A DNA stretch of 64,000 bases from Ascarosepion bandense. Taxonomy: Eukaryota; Mollusca; Cephalopoda; Sepiida; Sepiidae. A program made the translations under genes and the position numbers. The notes below the pieces were generated by a model that saw nothing but the letters and a program-made list of their open reading frames with translations, had not been told where the DNA came from and did not search any database. Shown piece after piece: positions 21,017 to 32,235 of the stretch (position 1 is its first letter; every line of letters starts with the position of its first letter). The DNA lies in assembly GCA_037127315.1 (NCBI GenBank), contig JBBBDQ010001156.1, positions 873,501-937,500 of the forward strand. The letters are read 5' to 3'.

Positions 21017-21652
21017 CACAATGGTCCAGTTCGTCCGGATATTTAACACATAGTTAGGTAAAGGCGGAGATAAGATGGACTCGTACTCTTTCCAAAGGGT
21101 ATTGGTGTGAAAATGAATGTAAAACCTCAGCTTGAATTTGAACAATTTCACATTCCGAGCCGATATCCAATATACCTCAATGGTCCAGTTCGTCCGGATA
21201 TTTAACTCATAGTTAGGTAAAGGCGGAGATAAGATGGACTCGTACTCTTTCCAAAGGGTATTGGTGTGAAAATGAATGTAAAACCTCAGCTTGAATTTGA
21301 ACAATTTCACATTCCGAGCCGATATCCAATATACCTCAATGGCCCAGTTCGTCCGGATATTTAACACATAGTTAGGTAAAGGCGGAGATAAGATGGACTC
21401 GTACTCTTTCCAAAGGGTATTGGTGTGAAAATGAATGTAAAACCTCGGCTTGAATTTGAACAATTTCACATTCCGAGCCGATATCCAATATACCTCAATG
21501 GTCCAGTTCGTCCGGATATTTAACTCATAGTTAGGTAAAGGCGGAGATAAGATGGACTCGTACTCTTTCCAAAGGGTATTGGTGTGAAAATGAATGTAAA
21601 ACCTCGGCTTGAATTTGAACAATTTCACATTCCGAGCCGATATCCAATACAC
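21017..21652 (-). repeat. 159-bp tandem repeat x4 derived from a SINE
   Basis: Four exact-length 159-bp units (21017-21175, 21176-21334, 21335-21493, 21494-21652) differ at only a few positions. Each unit runs from the SINE middle (tagttaggtaaaggcggaga) to the tRNA-like head (attccgagccgatatccaat). Because 159 is a multiple of three and the unit lacks a stop in one minus-strand frame, a 236-residue open frame results. It is a by-product, not a likely gene. Units alternate taactcatag and taacacatag, suggesting a two-unit step in the amplification. Confidence 0.95.
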
Positions 21653-21759
21653 CACAATAAACATTCTTGATATATATTAAATTACGATATCTTGTGAAAG
21701 AATTAAGAGAGAATATAAGACCTTTCCCAGAATTCCTCATTGAGGCCACACTCTCAGCA

Positions 21760-22480
21760 ATACGGATGACACAGTGCAGATAATAGTCACGGAAAAGAAA
21801 CTGCAGGAACTCTTGCCAAAGATAGCAAGAGAAAGCGAGAAGAAATGACTGAGCATAAACTAAAAGAAAACTGAATGTTTAGTCATCAGCAAAAAGAAGA
21901 ACCCAAAATGCCAACTACAGGTCGGAGAAACTAAAATAAAACAAGTAAAGAAATTTTAATACCTGGGAAGCGTTCTGACAGAGGATGGGAAGTGTGACAT
22001 TGAGATCCGAAGACTCACTGGTAAGGACGCTTTTCAAAAGCTAACCAGAGTACTGGAAGACAAGAGAATCTCATTAGAAACAAAGAAAAGAATACTGAAT
22101 TGCTATGGGATATCTGTCCTTCCTAGTAATAGTGAATGTTGGACGATCCCCTAAAAATGAAGGAGAGGCTTGAGGCAGCAGAAATGTGGTTGCATGCACC
22201 GAACACGTGAGGTGTTGGAGAGGATGCAAACGAGAAGAAAACTCACACTTAACATCAGGAAGATACAGCTGAAGTTCCCGGAATTATGAAAAAGGGCGTG
22301 GAAAGTCTAATACTCACAGGACGGATAGAAGGAAACTGAGACAGGGAAAAGCAGCGCGAGACATATTTGACAGGCTTGAGCAAATGCATGACGAAGCCGA
22401 GTTTTGAAAGCGACAAGGGGCAAGGTCAAATTGAAGTCCATTATCGCCTACGTCTAGAAGGGATACAGCATATGAAGAAG
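21760..22480 (+). pseudogene. Degenerate RTE-like LINE 3' fragment
   Basis: Broken frames give KTECLVISKKKNPKCQLQVG-like, YLGSVLTEDGKCDIEIRR-like and KERLEAAEMW-like text, matching the better copy at 32.2-33.0 kb. It ends near cagcatatgaagaagaataa, the family's GAA-type tail. Confidence 0.75.
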
Positions 22481-22689
22481 AATAAACAAAACATTAAATA
22501 ATAACATTTTTTTTTGTATATAACATTCCGGAAAGTATTTGTTTTATGGTATATAAGGACGACAGATAGCATATAGAAAAGGAAAAGCAGATAAATTGAA
22601 ATGAATATCAGGCATTTCCCTCGAAAAATTCCATTGTTTCGACTTAAGTCACTTTCCCACTACCGTAAAAGCTGCTTCCTTGTGCCTTT

Positions 22690-22990
22690 TCAGGCTAGCG
22701 CAGTAAGTTGCCAACCTTTACTGCGGTAGACTAGTTGCCAACCAAAGCTACTTACCTTTAGATGACGAGAGAAGAGATGAATTCATAGCTTTCTCACGCA
22801 CGTAAAGGAATCTAATGAATTCAAATTAGGCTCTCCGATTCTTCAATCCGAGCCGTTATCCAATGCACCACCGTGCCTTCAGCTCCACCATACTCCCCGC
22901 AAGACGTAAATATAAAGAATCCGATTTGAATTCAAACGCAGCTCAGCGAAAATTCATTCTGAGTCGTTATCCATTGCCTTACAACATGCT
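22690..22990 (-). mobile_element. Decayed SINE family A fragments
   Basis: Words ggtagactagttgccaacca, attcaaattaggctctccga and tccgagccgttatccaatgc belong to the SINE body and head. A second partial head follows at 22910-22985. Confidence 0.6.
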
Positions 22991-23341
22991 GAAATTGCAC
23001 CAGTTGTTTTAAATTTTACTGTGTATAATTAGAACACATATTGCATCTGATATTACGAAAAATATTTGCTTCTTATGGCATGGAAAAATGACGGATAATA
23101 TATCGAAAAAGAAAGTGAAATTAGAGGAAAGCCTCAAAGCAGATAAAAATTGAAATGAATATAAGACGTGTCCAAAATAAAAGAAATCATGTAATAAACA
23201 TAAGGAATTGAAAATAATATTTGTACATATTCACAAATAAATTTGCATATTACGCATCTGCGTAATATATAATAAGAAAATAAAATAATAAGAAAAATAA
23301 GAAAATAAAAACAAGAAAAAAAGAATGTACTTTCTTATTTA

Positions 23342-23600
23342 CATGACAGTTCCTGAAGATTTTAATGTATCGCTGAAAGTTTTCAAAAACATATGAAAAT
23401 ACAAGGATCTTGAAGTGGAAATCTCAAAAATGTGGCCCATGAGGACATCGATAATTCCAGTTGTATTTAGAGCTCTCGGTTTGGTTAGAGAAAGTGCCAC
23501 TAGACTCACTGACGAAATTCCTGATCGACCATTTCTTAAAGAATTACAAAAATTGTATAATTTACACATTACAAAGAGATTTATCTATTATATTTGTGTG
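23342..23600 (+). pseudogene. RLE-type LINE, C-terminal endonuclease end
   Basis: The plus strand reads MTVPEDFNVSLKVFKNI, a stop, then KYKDLEVEISKMWPMRTSII and PVVFRALGLVRE, ending with DRPFLKELQKLYNL. This matches the far C-terminus of single-ORF LINEs of the R2/R4 type, where it follows the restriction-like endonuclease. It is the end of one copy and lies 145 bp before the start of the next fragment. One internal stop is present. Confidence 0.65.
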
Positions 23601-23821
23601 ATTTATGTTATTTTTTATATATAAAACTGATTAATTGAAGATGTTATGAAGCTATATCTATCCTTAAGTTTCTTATTCAAACTAAAAAGAAATATCTATA
23701 CAACAGAAATTAAAATAAATAAATAAAATAATAACAATAATAATAACAACTTTGGATGAAGGAGACACTTATATAAATGTCAGTGAAGCAATAAATGCAT
23801 CAGCAATAGCAGCAAAAAATA

Positions 23822-24157
23822 TTGAACATCAAATTAAAAACAAAGCAAGCTCGTAAGCATGAAGATCAACTTTGGAAAAGAAAAATAGAAAAAGAAATCG
23901 AACAACTTAGAAGTGAATTATCAGTACTCGATAAACTGACCAGAGGAATAAATGTAAGAACTAGAAAAGGCAGAGAGTCGAAAAACAAATACAATATCAG
24001 AAATGAAAATGAAGTCCTATCAACTAAGGAAAAAATAAAGCAAACAATACAGCAGAAAGCTCAAAGAATAAGACACTATGAGAAAAGATTAAGATTCTAC
24101 AGACAAAACAAAATATTTCAGACCGATGCAAAGAAATTTTACAGAGAAATAGGTTAA
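23822..24157 (+). pseudogene. RLE-type LINE, N-terminal coiled/charged segment
   Basis: This 111-residue frame is rich in Lys, Glu and Arg (KIEKEIEQLRSELSVLDKLT, KNKYNIRNENEVLSTKEKIK). It precedes the reverse transcriptase in the same element. An upstream frame covers INVSEAINASAIAAKNIEHQ, so one frameshift lies near 23850. Confidence 0.6.
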
Positions 24158-24450
24158 AAAAGAATTGAAGTGACAGTCGCAACCCCAAAATGGAAGAGGT
24201 TATACAGTTCTGGAAAAAAATATGGGATTGCCCTAAAGAACATAACAAAGAAGCAGACTGAATTGCGCAAGAGATAGAACGAATGAAAAATAAGCCAGAA
24301 CAGACATGGGCTGGAATCACAGAAGAGGATGTTAAATGTGCACTGAAAAAAGCACACAATTAGAAATTTCCAGGGATATATACAATTCCTAACTTTTGGC
24401 TATATTATTTAAATACAGTACATAAAGATCTAGTCAAAGAACTTCAAGAA

Positions 24451-24756
24451 ATGGTTAAGGATCCCACTAACATTTTTGTATGGATGACCAAAGGAATTAC
24501 ATTTCTTCTACCTAAAAATAGTGACACAAATAACCCGAAAAACTACAGACCAATTACATGCCTTCCAACAGCATACAAACTATTTACAACATTTTTAAAA
24601 AACGGACATGAAAGAAATGACATAATACCGCTTGAACAAACAGGGTGCAAACGTGGCTGTTACGGATGTAAAGATCAGTTGCTTATTAACAGGATAATCT
24701 TGGAAAACTGCTTTCATTTAACGAAAAATCTTAGTACTGCTCGGATAGATTATTGA
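24451..24756 (+). pseudogene. RLE-type LINE, reverse transcriptase fingers segment
   Basis: It contains GITFLLPKNSDTNNPKNYRP and ITCLPTAYKLFTTFL, then IIPLEQTGCKRGCYGCKDQL with LINRIILENC. These are the conserved motifs just before motif A. The frame ends at a stop within motif A (ARIDY then stop where a Lys-Lys-Ala-Phe-Asp-like run is expected). Confidence 0.75.
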
Positions 24757-26069
24757 AAGTTATTCGAAAGTGTACCACATTCCTGGATCTTAAAGACTTT
24801 AAATACGTACAAGGTAACACTCGTCATCATCAATTTCATCAAACAATGTATGTCGATATGGAAAAAACCCTTTACCTCAAACATATAAATTGAACTCATA
24901 AATCTGGTGAAATAAACATCAAAAGAGGTATATTTCAAGGTGATTCTTTGTCTCTCTTACTATTTGCATATTATTAATAGTATTAACCAGTCAACTTAAC
25001 AAGACAGAATGTGGTTATATAATAGCTCAAAAGAAAATAAGCCATCTATTTTACATGGATGACTTAAAGTTGTATGCTAAGAATGATAATGAGCTAGAAG
25101 GTCTTCTGCAAAATGTAAAATGCTTCAGCGAAGACATTGGAATGAAATTCAATTTGAATAAACGTTTTACGAGGATCACTACAATAAACATACTCAATTA
25201 GCTTAGACTCTGCTGTAATAATAAAAGATTTAGAGCCAGGAGAAGCTTATAAATACCTAAGTGTAAATGAGAGTGAAACAATTCACCATAAAAAATGAAA
25301 GAAATAGTGCGCAAAGAGTACTATAGAAGGCTACGACTGATATTAAAAACTGAATTGAATTCTCAGAACAGAATTATAGCCATTAATAGCCTTGCCATCC
25401 CAATGGTCCAATATAGTTTCAACATCTTGAACTGGACTCTAAACGACATCAAACGAATGGAATCTAAAACAAGAAAGTTTCTTTCTAAGCATAAGATGCA
25501 TCATCCAAAACTGATGTAAACCGTCTATACATACCCCGTAAAGAAGGTAGAAGAGGTCTTATTCAGCTACAATTGTCATCAAGACAACAATTATTGGCTT
25601 ACTAACATACATAGAAACAACAAAAGACTGGATGATACATTTAGTCAAACAACATGGAAACAGAAAAAAAATTCAATAATGAAAGAAGACAGTAAATACA
25701 AACTAGATTTACATTTAGTAGATTCTGTAGGCAAGAACCAACTATTGCGTCATAAATATGAAAAAGAAAAATGAAACAACGCTGGCAAGACAAACCTCTG
25801 CATGGCCAATATCCAGAACGTGCTAATAAATCCAATGTTGATAAGGTTAATACTCATCGGATTAAAGTGCGTCCGGATTAAAGTTTGAGCCTGAAGGCTT
25901 TATTCTTGCAGCGCAAGACCAAAGCCTTTTCACTATGAACTTCCAGGCAAATATTATACATAATAATGGGGATCCAAAATGCAGGTTATGTGATAAATAC
26001 CAAGAAATTTTTTATGCATAAGATTTATAAAATCCACTCAGTTGGGTTCTTCTTCCCAGTTTGGTATTT

Positions 26070-26340
26070 ACGGTCACATCACGTTGAAACACCGAGTCTT
26101 GTACGATCATAAATTTAAGCAACGCCAAATTTGATCAGTACTGAGATGAGTGATCGCTTGGAAATAACAAGAGCTGTAAGCTTGAATGTGCGGGTGGCGT
26201 AATAATCACAGAATTGCTGATCAAAATGTCAAGTTCCAGTTCTCGCTGGGTTCGTTATATTCATTTACACGCACATACTATTTGAAAAAGTATGAATCCG
26301 CATATTATCCTACAGCTATGGATTAATTAGTAAGATATGT
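26070..26340 (+). mobile_element. Decayed composite 5S rRNA-tRNA SINE
   Basis: Text cacatcacgttgaaacaccg, tttaagcaacgccaaattt, gatgagtgatcgcttgg and gagctgtaagctt follows a 5S rRNA gene from start to end with many changes. Directly after comes a SINE family A-like tRNA head and body (caagttccagttctcgctgg, acacgcacatactatttg). The order is the same as at 57.94 kb and, in reverse, at 36.8 and 52.3 kb. Confidence 0.65.
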
Positions 26341-27440
26341 ATCACTAAAACCATTATTATCTCCTCATAAAAAATCACACAATCTGAAAACATTTTCTGG
26401 TTTTAAATAATCTGAAAAGTGTTGATTACCTAAAGAAAACAAATCAATCGGGTAATCTTCCTAATTTGGTATGCATAGCAAGTTTAATATAGCAAGGTAG
26501 AATAGATTCTCTAGCTTTGGAAAGCATTCAAGATCCATGATTACACTAAATTCAAATCACTTTATATGGCAATGAGAAACTTCTCGGCCAATTTTTCCAC
26601 ATAGCTATTTATAGACAACGAAAAAGGCTATGAACACTTTTATATTGACTTATAATGATTTTGATCTGCATTGGGTCTTTCACCACATGTGAATGTGTAC
26701 CATATTAAAATCTAGCCGTAGAGCAGTTGTAAAGCGAAGACAAAAATAAACACAGTCAAACACTAAATGATAAAAAATGGTTTCTGAGTCGGAGAACGGC
26801 GCATCCTTCCAATTAATAAATTAATGCTTTAAAAATAAATATTTAAGTTTTCAACCGACGGGTCACGTTACTGCCAACAATAAAAAAACCGTTTTTTTTT
26901 TTTTTTATCCCTGTAGGGTATTTAAGCAAAGTTTCTAGATGAACGTGAGACAGACGCCAACATATAGCAACAATCAAGGACGATGCGGGTTAAAAAATAA
27001 GTCACTCATTTACCACTCTTACCCAGCAAGCTATGTGACACTTACACTTTCCTTCTCAATATCTACGTTGCCTTTTCTTTATCGTACTTACACGCATGGA
27101 AATCACATTTATTTTTTTATCTTAAAAAAATTGCAAACAAGGACTGTAATAATTCATAGACGCTATTAAAAATTTATTCGCCCTTTTTTTGTGGTGGTTT
27201 TATTCAAATCAGCAACATAAGCATTTCACTGTCTTTATTGGTATCTCCTACAATTCTACCCTTGTGGCTGACTAGGATTAGTAAATAATTTTAAAATAGC
27301 TGCTAATCATTCGTTTGTAAACATATCGAAGCACGTTTCATGACAATAAGCAAAGCATTAATAAGATGTCTTCCAAAAGTTAAGTAAAATAACAGAAAAA
27401 TTTTCGTTTAGAAATAAAGATGATTATGAATCGTTCCGTA
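26341..27440. other. Unannotated stretch of about 1.1 kb
   Basis: Contains a poly-T run at about 26891-26906. No frame or repeat recognised. Confidence 0.45.
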
Positions 27441-27713
27441 ATATCGATCTTCCTATTTGGGAGTAAAAGGCTGGACAATCGCCTTTCAGATTGAAGCAAC
27501 AAAAGTGTCTTTCGGCAGAAGGATACCGAAAATACAATGGGCCGTACATGGGAGTAACTCCGAAGTTTTAGAGAAAATGTAAAACAAAAAAGACATTTAT
27601 ACTAAACATTAGAAGGAGAGAGTTGAAATTTCTAGAGCACATGATGAGGAAATAGGGCTTGGTAAGTGTAAAACTCATAAGGCAAAAAAGACAGAGGAAC
27701 ATAACACATCTTC

Positions 27714-28139
27714 TTCTTCTATGTGCCCTGTCCCTTCAGGACGTAGGCGATCATGGATCTCCACGTCTCCCTATCCCTTGTGGCTCTTAGTATGTTTGCT
27801 CCTGTTGCTCCTGGCAACCCCCGTTCCGTCATCCACCTGATCAGTCCCTGCAGATATGTTATCCGCTGCCTTCCTCTGTCTCTCTTTCCTTCTATCTGTC
27901 CAGTCAGTATCAGGTTCTCCAGGCTCTCCTTCCTCATTGCATGTCCCAGGAACTTCAGTTGTCTCTTCCTGATGCTCAGCATCAATTTCCTTTTTGTTGC
28001 CATTCTTTCTAACACTTCGTCGTTGCTTGTGTGCTCAGTCCACGATATCCGTAGCATCCTTCTGTAGAACCACATTTCGGCCGCTTCCAGTTTTGTCCTC
28101 ATTTTCGATGATATTGTCCAGCATTCACAGCCGTATTAC
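27714..28139 (-). mobile_element. RTE-like LINE 3' fragment inserted in the older copy
   Basis: A better-preserved reverse-strand 3' end begins at the GAA-type tail (tcttcttcttct on the plus strand, 27711-27720) and extends about 425 bp. It encodes the element's last 127 residues. Its insertion splits an older plus-strand copy of the same family. Confidence 0.8.
27719..28102 (-). pseudogene. RTE-like LINE C-terminal domain
   Basis: The frame has no internal stop over 127 residues: MRTKLEAAEMWFYRRMLRIS, then a TEHTSNDEVLERMATKRKLM stretch, KFLGHAMRKESLENLILTGQ, and GKRDRGRQRITYLQGLIRWM to the stop next to the polymorphic GAA tail. This C-terminal domain is typical of RTE-type proteins; its function is not well defined. 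It lacks its N-terminus and cannot act by itself. Confidence 0.75.
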
Positions 28140-28804
28140 CTAACGAATTTTCGTAAATGGATGGCGGAAGTGGGTTGAAGATATATAACGAAAAGGACAA
28201 CTAATTAATTAAGAGTTACAAACGACTGGAAATTGTGAAGAGCCATGACTGCCAACGTTATGAAGGTAAACATCACATACAAGATGGTGAAGAAGAATGT
28301 TATAGGGAACAAAAATATTAATGTTTTAAATAAAAGAGATTGTTTCTATTCACTTCATATTTCGGCAACGTTTTCTCACTTAAAATGACAAAGAAAAAAA
28401 ATCTGTTATAAATGAATTATTAGACGAGGAACTACAGCTGATGTAAAAATCTCCGACCCTTCTTTCAAATAATGGTTCAATAGAATACGCAGAAAATAAA
28501 TGCTGATGAATTTTTCTAAAGGAACCTTAATAGAAATAATCACTGTGAATAAATGCTATTTTTCTTTAATTGACCTTTCTTGTGACAGTACAGAATAACT
28601 TAATCAAATTTAAATCCATTGAAAAGCGCTCCGATCGAATTCGCAAGGATCGGGGAGGTGCATGATTCAGGCATCTCATCCAAATTGATAATGAGCAATA
28701 TTTCTTGGAGGTCGACGGTTGGATTATTGAATAAGATCCTATCTGATTCGGAACGTTACAAATATCGATCTGTTTATGATTTCAAATACCAGAGGATATC
28801 TTTC

Positions 28805-28805
28805 G

Positions 28806-28836
<31 letters not shown>

Positions 28837-28838
28837 TC
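28805..28838. repeat. Microsatellite (CT)n(CA)n
   Basis: CT then CA run. Confidence 0.9.
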
Positions 28839-29008
28839 GCTCCTTGTTTGCCGGATTTCTCCTTAGATATAATTTTTAAGCGTAATATTCTATCAGTTTG
28901 AGAGGGTATTGAAAAGTTCTCAGCCAGACCAACAACCCCCCCCATTCTGATCTTTGGTCAAATTTTAGAAAATGAGGCAATCTGAGAAAATTTCATCATC
29001 CACATAGA

Positions 29009-29318
29009 CCATCAGTCAGTCAGTTGAGTGCCATACGTGATACACGCTTGGGTGATCATGTCTCTATCGAGACATGACTGACTGGGCAAACGATTATCCT
29101 GCAGTAGGTCGCCATTAATTTCTGCGGTAGACTGGTTGCCAGCCAAGGCTATAGAACCTAATCTGTCATATTATTTAGCACATAACTGGAGGGAAGAGAC
29201 GGATTAATACCTTTCCCATGGGTATATGTGCGTAAGTAAATGCAAGGAATTCAATTGCAATTTGAACTCGGCTCCCCGATTTGTCGTTCCGAGTCGATAT
29301 CAACTGCACCACAACGCA
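29009..29318 (-). mobile_element. tRNA-derived SINE, family A
   Basis: Plus-strand order: cagtcagttgagtgccatac (3' end), gggtgatcatgtctc, gtcgccattaatttctgcgg, gcacataactgg, then tccgagtcgatatcaactgc (tRNA-like head reversed). A well-kept copy. Confidence 0.9.
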
Positions 29319-29399
29319 CATCCAAAAATCTTCTTTATTTTTCTATTATTTAATGCTTTACATGATTAGTATATATTTGTTTTGTATTATTTAAATTTT

Positions 29400-29640
29400 A
29401 AATTTTCTTATATCCTTGTCTTTTATGATTTAAGTACAAAATAATTTCCATAGACTTCTTTTATGGCTTACGTATTTATATAATTACTATACCCTCGTTT
29501 TTCTATGAGTTAAGTATAAAATGATTACCATACTCTTGTTTAATGGTTTACGTATTTATATAATTACTCTACCCTTGTCTTTCTATGAGTTAAGTATAAA
29601 ATGATTATCATATCATTTTTATTTTAAGATTTAAGTCTTT
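29400..29640. repeat. Diverged tandem repeat, about 80-bp period
   Basis: ttctatgagttaagtataaa recurs at 29501 and 29581, and acgtatttatataattact recurs at 29470 and about 29550. Further decayed words continue at 30420-30560. Confidence 0.7.
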
Positions 29641-29874
29641 AAATGCTTATTATAGTTACATCTATCTACACTGGATTGAACTCTTCCTTCTTTATACGAT
29701 CCTGTGTATGACAGTAAACTGCATCCGGCAGCAAGCCTTTGTTTGGGAGGCTGAGAGGAGCATGGAACCACCTCTTATTTGCTGTTGTTCCCAGGTCCTT
29801 CCTGACCCGTAGTGGTAGGACTTGTTAGAATACCAGCAATGGTTAATTATTTAGCCTCTAAACCGAGGTCAGAA

Positions 29875-30055
29875 TGCTATGAAAGTATTTACCAACAAAA
29901 CCTTTTTCAATTAAAAATATTACCAGCAAAACATTTTTGAATGAAAAATATTACCAACAAATCGTTTTTGAAGGAAAAATGTTATCAACAAAAATACGTT
30001 TTTGAAAGAAAAATGTTACCAACAAAAACATGTGAAGGAAAAAAATATTACCAGC
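29875..30055. repeat. Short tandem repeat, about 33-bp period
   Basis: Five to six imperfect copies of a unit with attaccarcaaaac and tttttgaawgaaaaat words. Confidence 0.7.
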
Positions 30056-30589
30056 AATACATCTGACTCTCAACGAGACCCATTTACAAAGAAAGTATAT
30101 TCAATTCATACAAATTTATAGTAAAATTTACGTCTGCATTAAAAGACCCATTAAGATGTTGATATGTCGTAAAACAAACCAAAACCAAATTCCTTCTTTA
30201 TAAATACTAACCTGCGAGACTTCCCAAAGGAGGCAGTCGAGATGCAGTGTAACTTAACAGTTCGGACAGACACTTCTATCTGCTGACTAAAAACACTCTT
30301 ATTTTGTACATATGTTCTGTTATTCCAATACACTGGTTCAACCTACCTTCTTTTTTTCGTGTCTTTCTTCCTGACCATAACAAGCCAGAACGATTATATA
30401 CTTGCTTTTCTGTAATTTTATTCTTTAAATGATTTATATATCCTTGTTGTATTATACTTTAAGTATTTAAATAGTTGATGTAAATTTACTGTTCTATAAA
30501 TGAATAATATCTCTTAGTTGTTCTATGATTTAAGTCGTATGCTTATATAATAATCCCTTACTAAATTTCTATGAAATTTTAAATTATCA

Positions 30590-30866
30590 GTCAGTTAAGT
30601 GCCATACGTGATACACACTTGGGCGATCATGTCTCGAAAGAGATATGACTGACTGGGCAGAAGATTATCCCGCAGTAGGTTGCCATTGCTATAGAACCCA
30701 ATCTGTCCTGCTATTTAACCCATAACTGGAAGGAAGAGAGGGATTAATACTTTTCCCAAGGGTATTTGCGCGTAAGTGAAAACAATGGCTTCAACTGGAA
30801 TTCGAACTCGGCTCCCCGGCTTCTCGTTCCGAGCCGATATCCACTGTACCACAACGCACATCCTTT
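30590..30866 (-). mobile_element. tRNA-derived SINE, family A
   Basis: Good reverse-strand copy with a clear tRNA-like head: in minus orientation tggtacagtggatatcggc (A box) and gagttcgaattcc (B box). The 3' end is cagttaagtgccatacgtga on the plus strand. Confidence 0.9.
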
Positions 30867-30877
30867 TAAATTATATC

Positions 30878-31170
30878 TTTTTTTTAATCAACTCACCCAA
30901 AACAAGGCATTCTACTGCCACTGTTACGCAGGGGGGTTACATCGGGGAAAGTGATAAGAAAGAGGGGTTAGTTATAGGAAATATCAGGAGGAGGGTAATA
31001 GACGGATGAGAATACCGAGGATGCGGGTGGAGGAGATAAAAAGTGCTTGAGAGAATGGATGCGAGTTAGTGAGAGAGGAGATGACTATTGACCTTACATT
31101 TCAAATTCCTGGAGATTGTAGCTGTCGGGGAAGCAAGTATATGGAAGGGAATTCCACAGGTGGGAAATGC
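30878..31170 (-). mobile_element. Jockey/CR1-like LINE 3' end
   Basis: Starts on the plus strand with tttttttaatcaactcaccc (the A-rich 3' terminus) and runs through gcattctactgccactgtt to gattgtagctgtcggggaag, the end of the coding part. Truncated at about 31170. Confidence 0.75.
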
Positions 31171-31440
31171 GTGTTTGGTGTTATACGAATTAAGTCGATT
31201 TAAATGGAATTAACAATACTTAAAATCGCTATTATTATGGGTTTATCAGCCAGTCATGATTTACAGGCTATTTCGTGTTAGGAAGAATATTAGCATTCCA
31301 ATAGCAACGAAACTAATATTCGCATTAGCGTAGCCTTCTTTACACTAACGCCGAATGCGAATATAGAAAGACGAGATACGCGACTGTAACAAACAAAACA
31401 TTTAATAAGGCAATCAAATTACATAAACATATTCCAGGAG

Positions 31441-32085
31441 GATTTTGTCGTCGGAATCTATCCTGCACATTTATAAATCTACCATCGGCCCGTGCATTGA
31501 ATACTGTTGCCATATCTGGTCGGGTGCACCTGCTACTCTCCTTGGGCTTCTCGACAAGGTGCAGCGGAGGGTCTGTAATGTGATCGATACCGACTTAACA
31601 GACCGCCTGCAGTCTCTCTCTCACCTGCGCGACGTGGCTTCCCTGTGTCTCTTATATAAATACATTTACGGCTTCTGCTCCGATGAACTTAGATCACTGG
31701 TGCCCCCTAGGTTCGAATTTGCACGAGATACTAGATTAGCAACTAGGTCCCACCCTTTTACAGTGAAATCGATAAAATGCAACCGCAACTTCTACTCCAA
31801 CAGTTTCTTTTCTCGCACTTCCCGACTGTGGAATTCCCTTTCACAAGACTGCTTCTCCGACGGCTACAATCTCCAGGAGTTTAAATGTAAGGTCAATAGA
31901 CACCTCCTAACAAACTAACTCGCTTCCATTTTTTCAAACACTCTTCCCACCCACTCAACTATCTATCACCCCACTTCTGACATTTCCTATATCTAACCAC
32001 TCTTTCTATTTACCTTCCCCCATGTAGCCCCAAGCGCAATAGTGGCAGTGGAATGCCTTGCTTGGGGTAAAATGATTTAAAAAAA
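31441..32085 (+). mobile_element. Jockey/CR1-like LINE 3' fragment with poly-A end
   Basis: The last 157 codons are followed by about 170 bp of 3' untranslated sequence ending aaaatgatttaaaaaaaaaa. The terminus is shared by all copies of the family here (35.77, 39.7, 49.1, 50.7 kb). Confidence 0.85.
31445..31918 (+). pseudogene. LINE reverse transcriptase C-terminal region
   Basis: The 157-residue frame reads ESILHIYKSTIGPCIEYCCH, then IWSGAP and LLDKVQRRVCNVIDTDL. LCLLYKYIYGFCSDELRSLV follows, with a HPFTV and a SFFSRTSRLWNSL block, ending FKCKVNRHLL. This is the thumb/C-terminal segment of jockey- and CR1-like reverse transcriptases. The catalytic motifs are upstream and missing; 5' truncation is the cause. 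Confidence 0.85.
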
Positions 32086-32235
32086 AAAGGATTTACATAT
32101 GTTCCAAAACAAATGATTGTTCATGCAGTCCAAAGGAACGAGGTGTTTACAGAACGACGATAGAGAAATAACATGCCAACTTTAGGGCCTTTCACCCTCC
32201 GTGGATAAGGGAACAGAAATTACTTTTTTCTCCAC
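32086..32235. other. Short unannotated gap
   Basis: No recognised content. Confidence 0.3.

Larger units (their letters stand above)
23745..26010 (+). mobile_element. RLE-type (R2/R4-like) LINE, N-terminal part through reverse transcriptase
   Basis: Homologous text runs for more than 2 kb on the plus strand in shifting frames: an N-terminal KHEDQLWKRKIEKEIEQLRS region, NPKNYRPITCLPTAYKLFTT, and GCKRGCYGCKDQLLINRIIL. It continues with motif A (ARIDY, decayed), FYMDDLKLYAKNDNELEGLL (motif C, MDD) and KEYYRRLRLILKTELNSQNR. IPRKEG and a Cys-x2-Cys (CRLCDK) at about 25978 start the endonuclease region. It stops there. Members of this group use a restriction-like endonuclease to nick the target. 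Clade placement is inferred. Confidence 0.75.
27441..28270 (+). pseudogene. Old RTE-like LINE 3' fragment, interrupted
   Basis: Decayed text of the family is readable at 27440-27712 (for example agggagagttgaaatttcta, gcacatgatgaggaaatagg). After the reverse-strand insert it resumes at about 28140 (gtaaatggatggcggaagtg) and ends with agagccatgactgccaacg. Confidence 0.6.

Noticed and set aside
20954..21664. 236-residue minus-strand frame
   Set aside because: It is four tandem copies of a SINE-derived 159-bp unit; the open frame follows from the unit length being a multiple of three.
26070..26185. 5S rRNA gene
   Set aside because: Sequence clearly derives from 5S rRNA but is diverged and fused to SINE sequence; the same fused form recurs at three other sites. 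Treated as a SINE head, not a functional gene.
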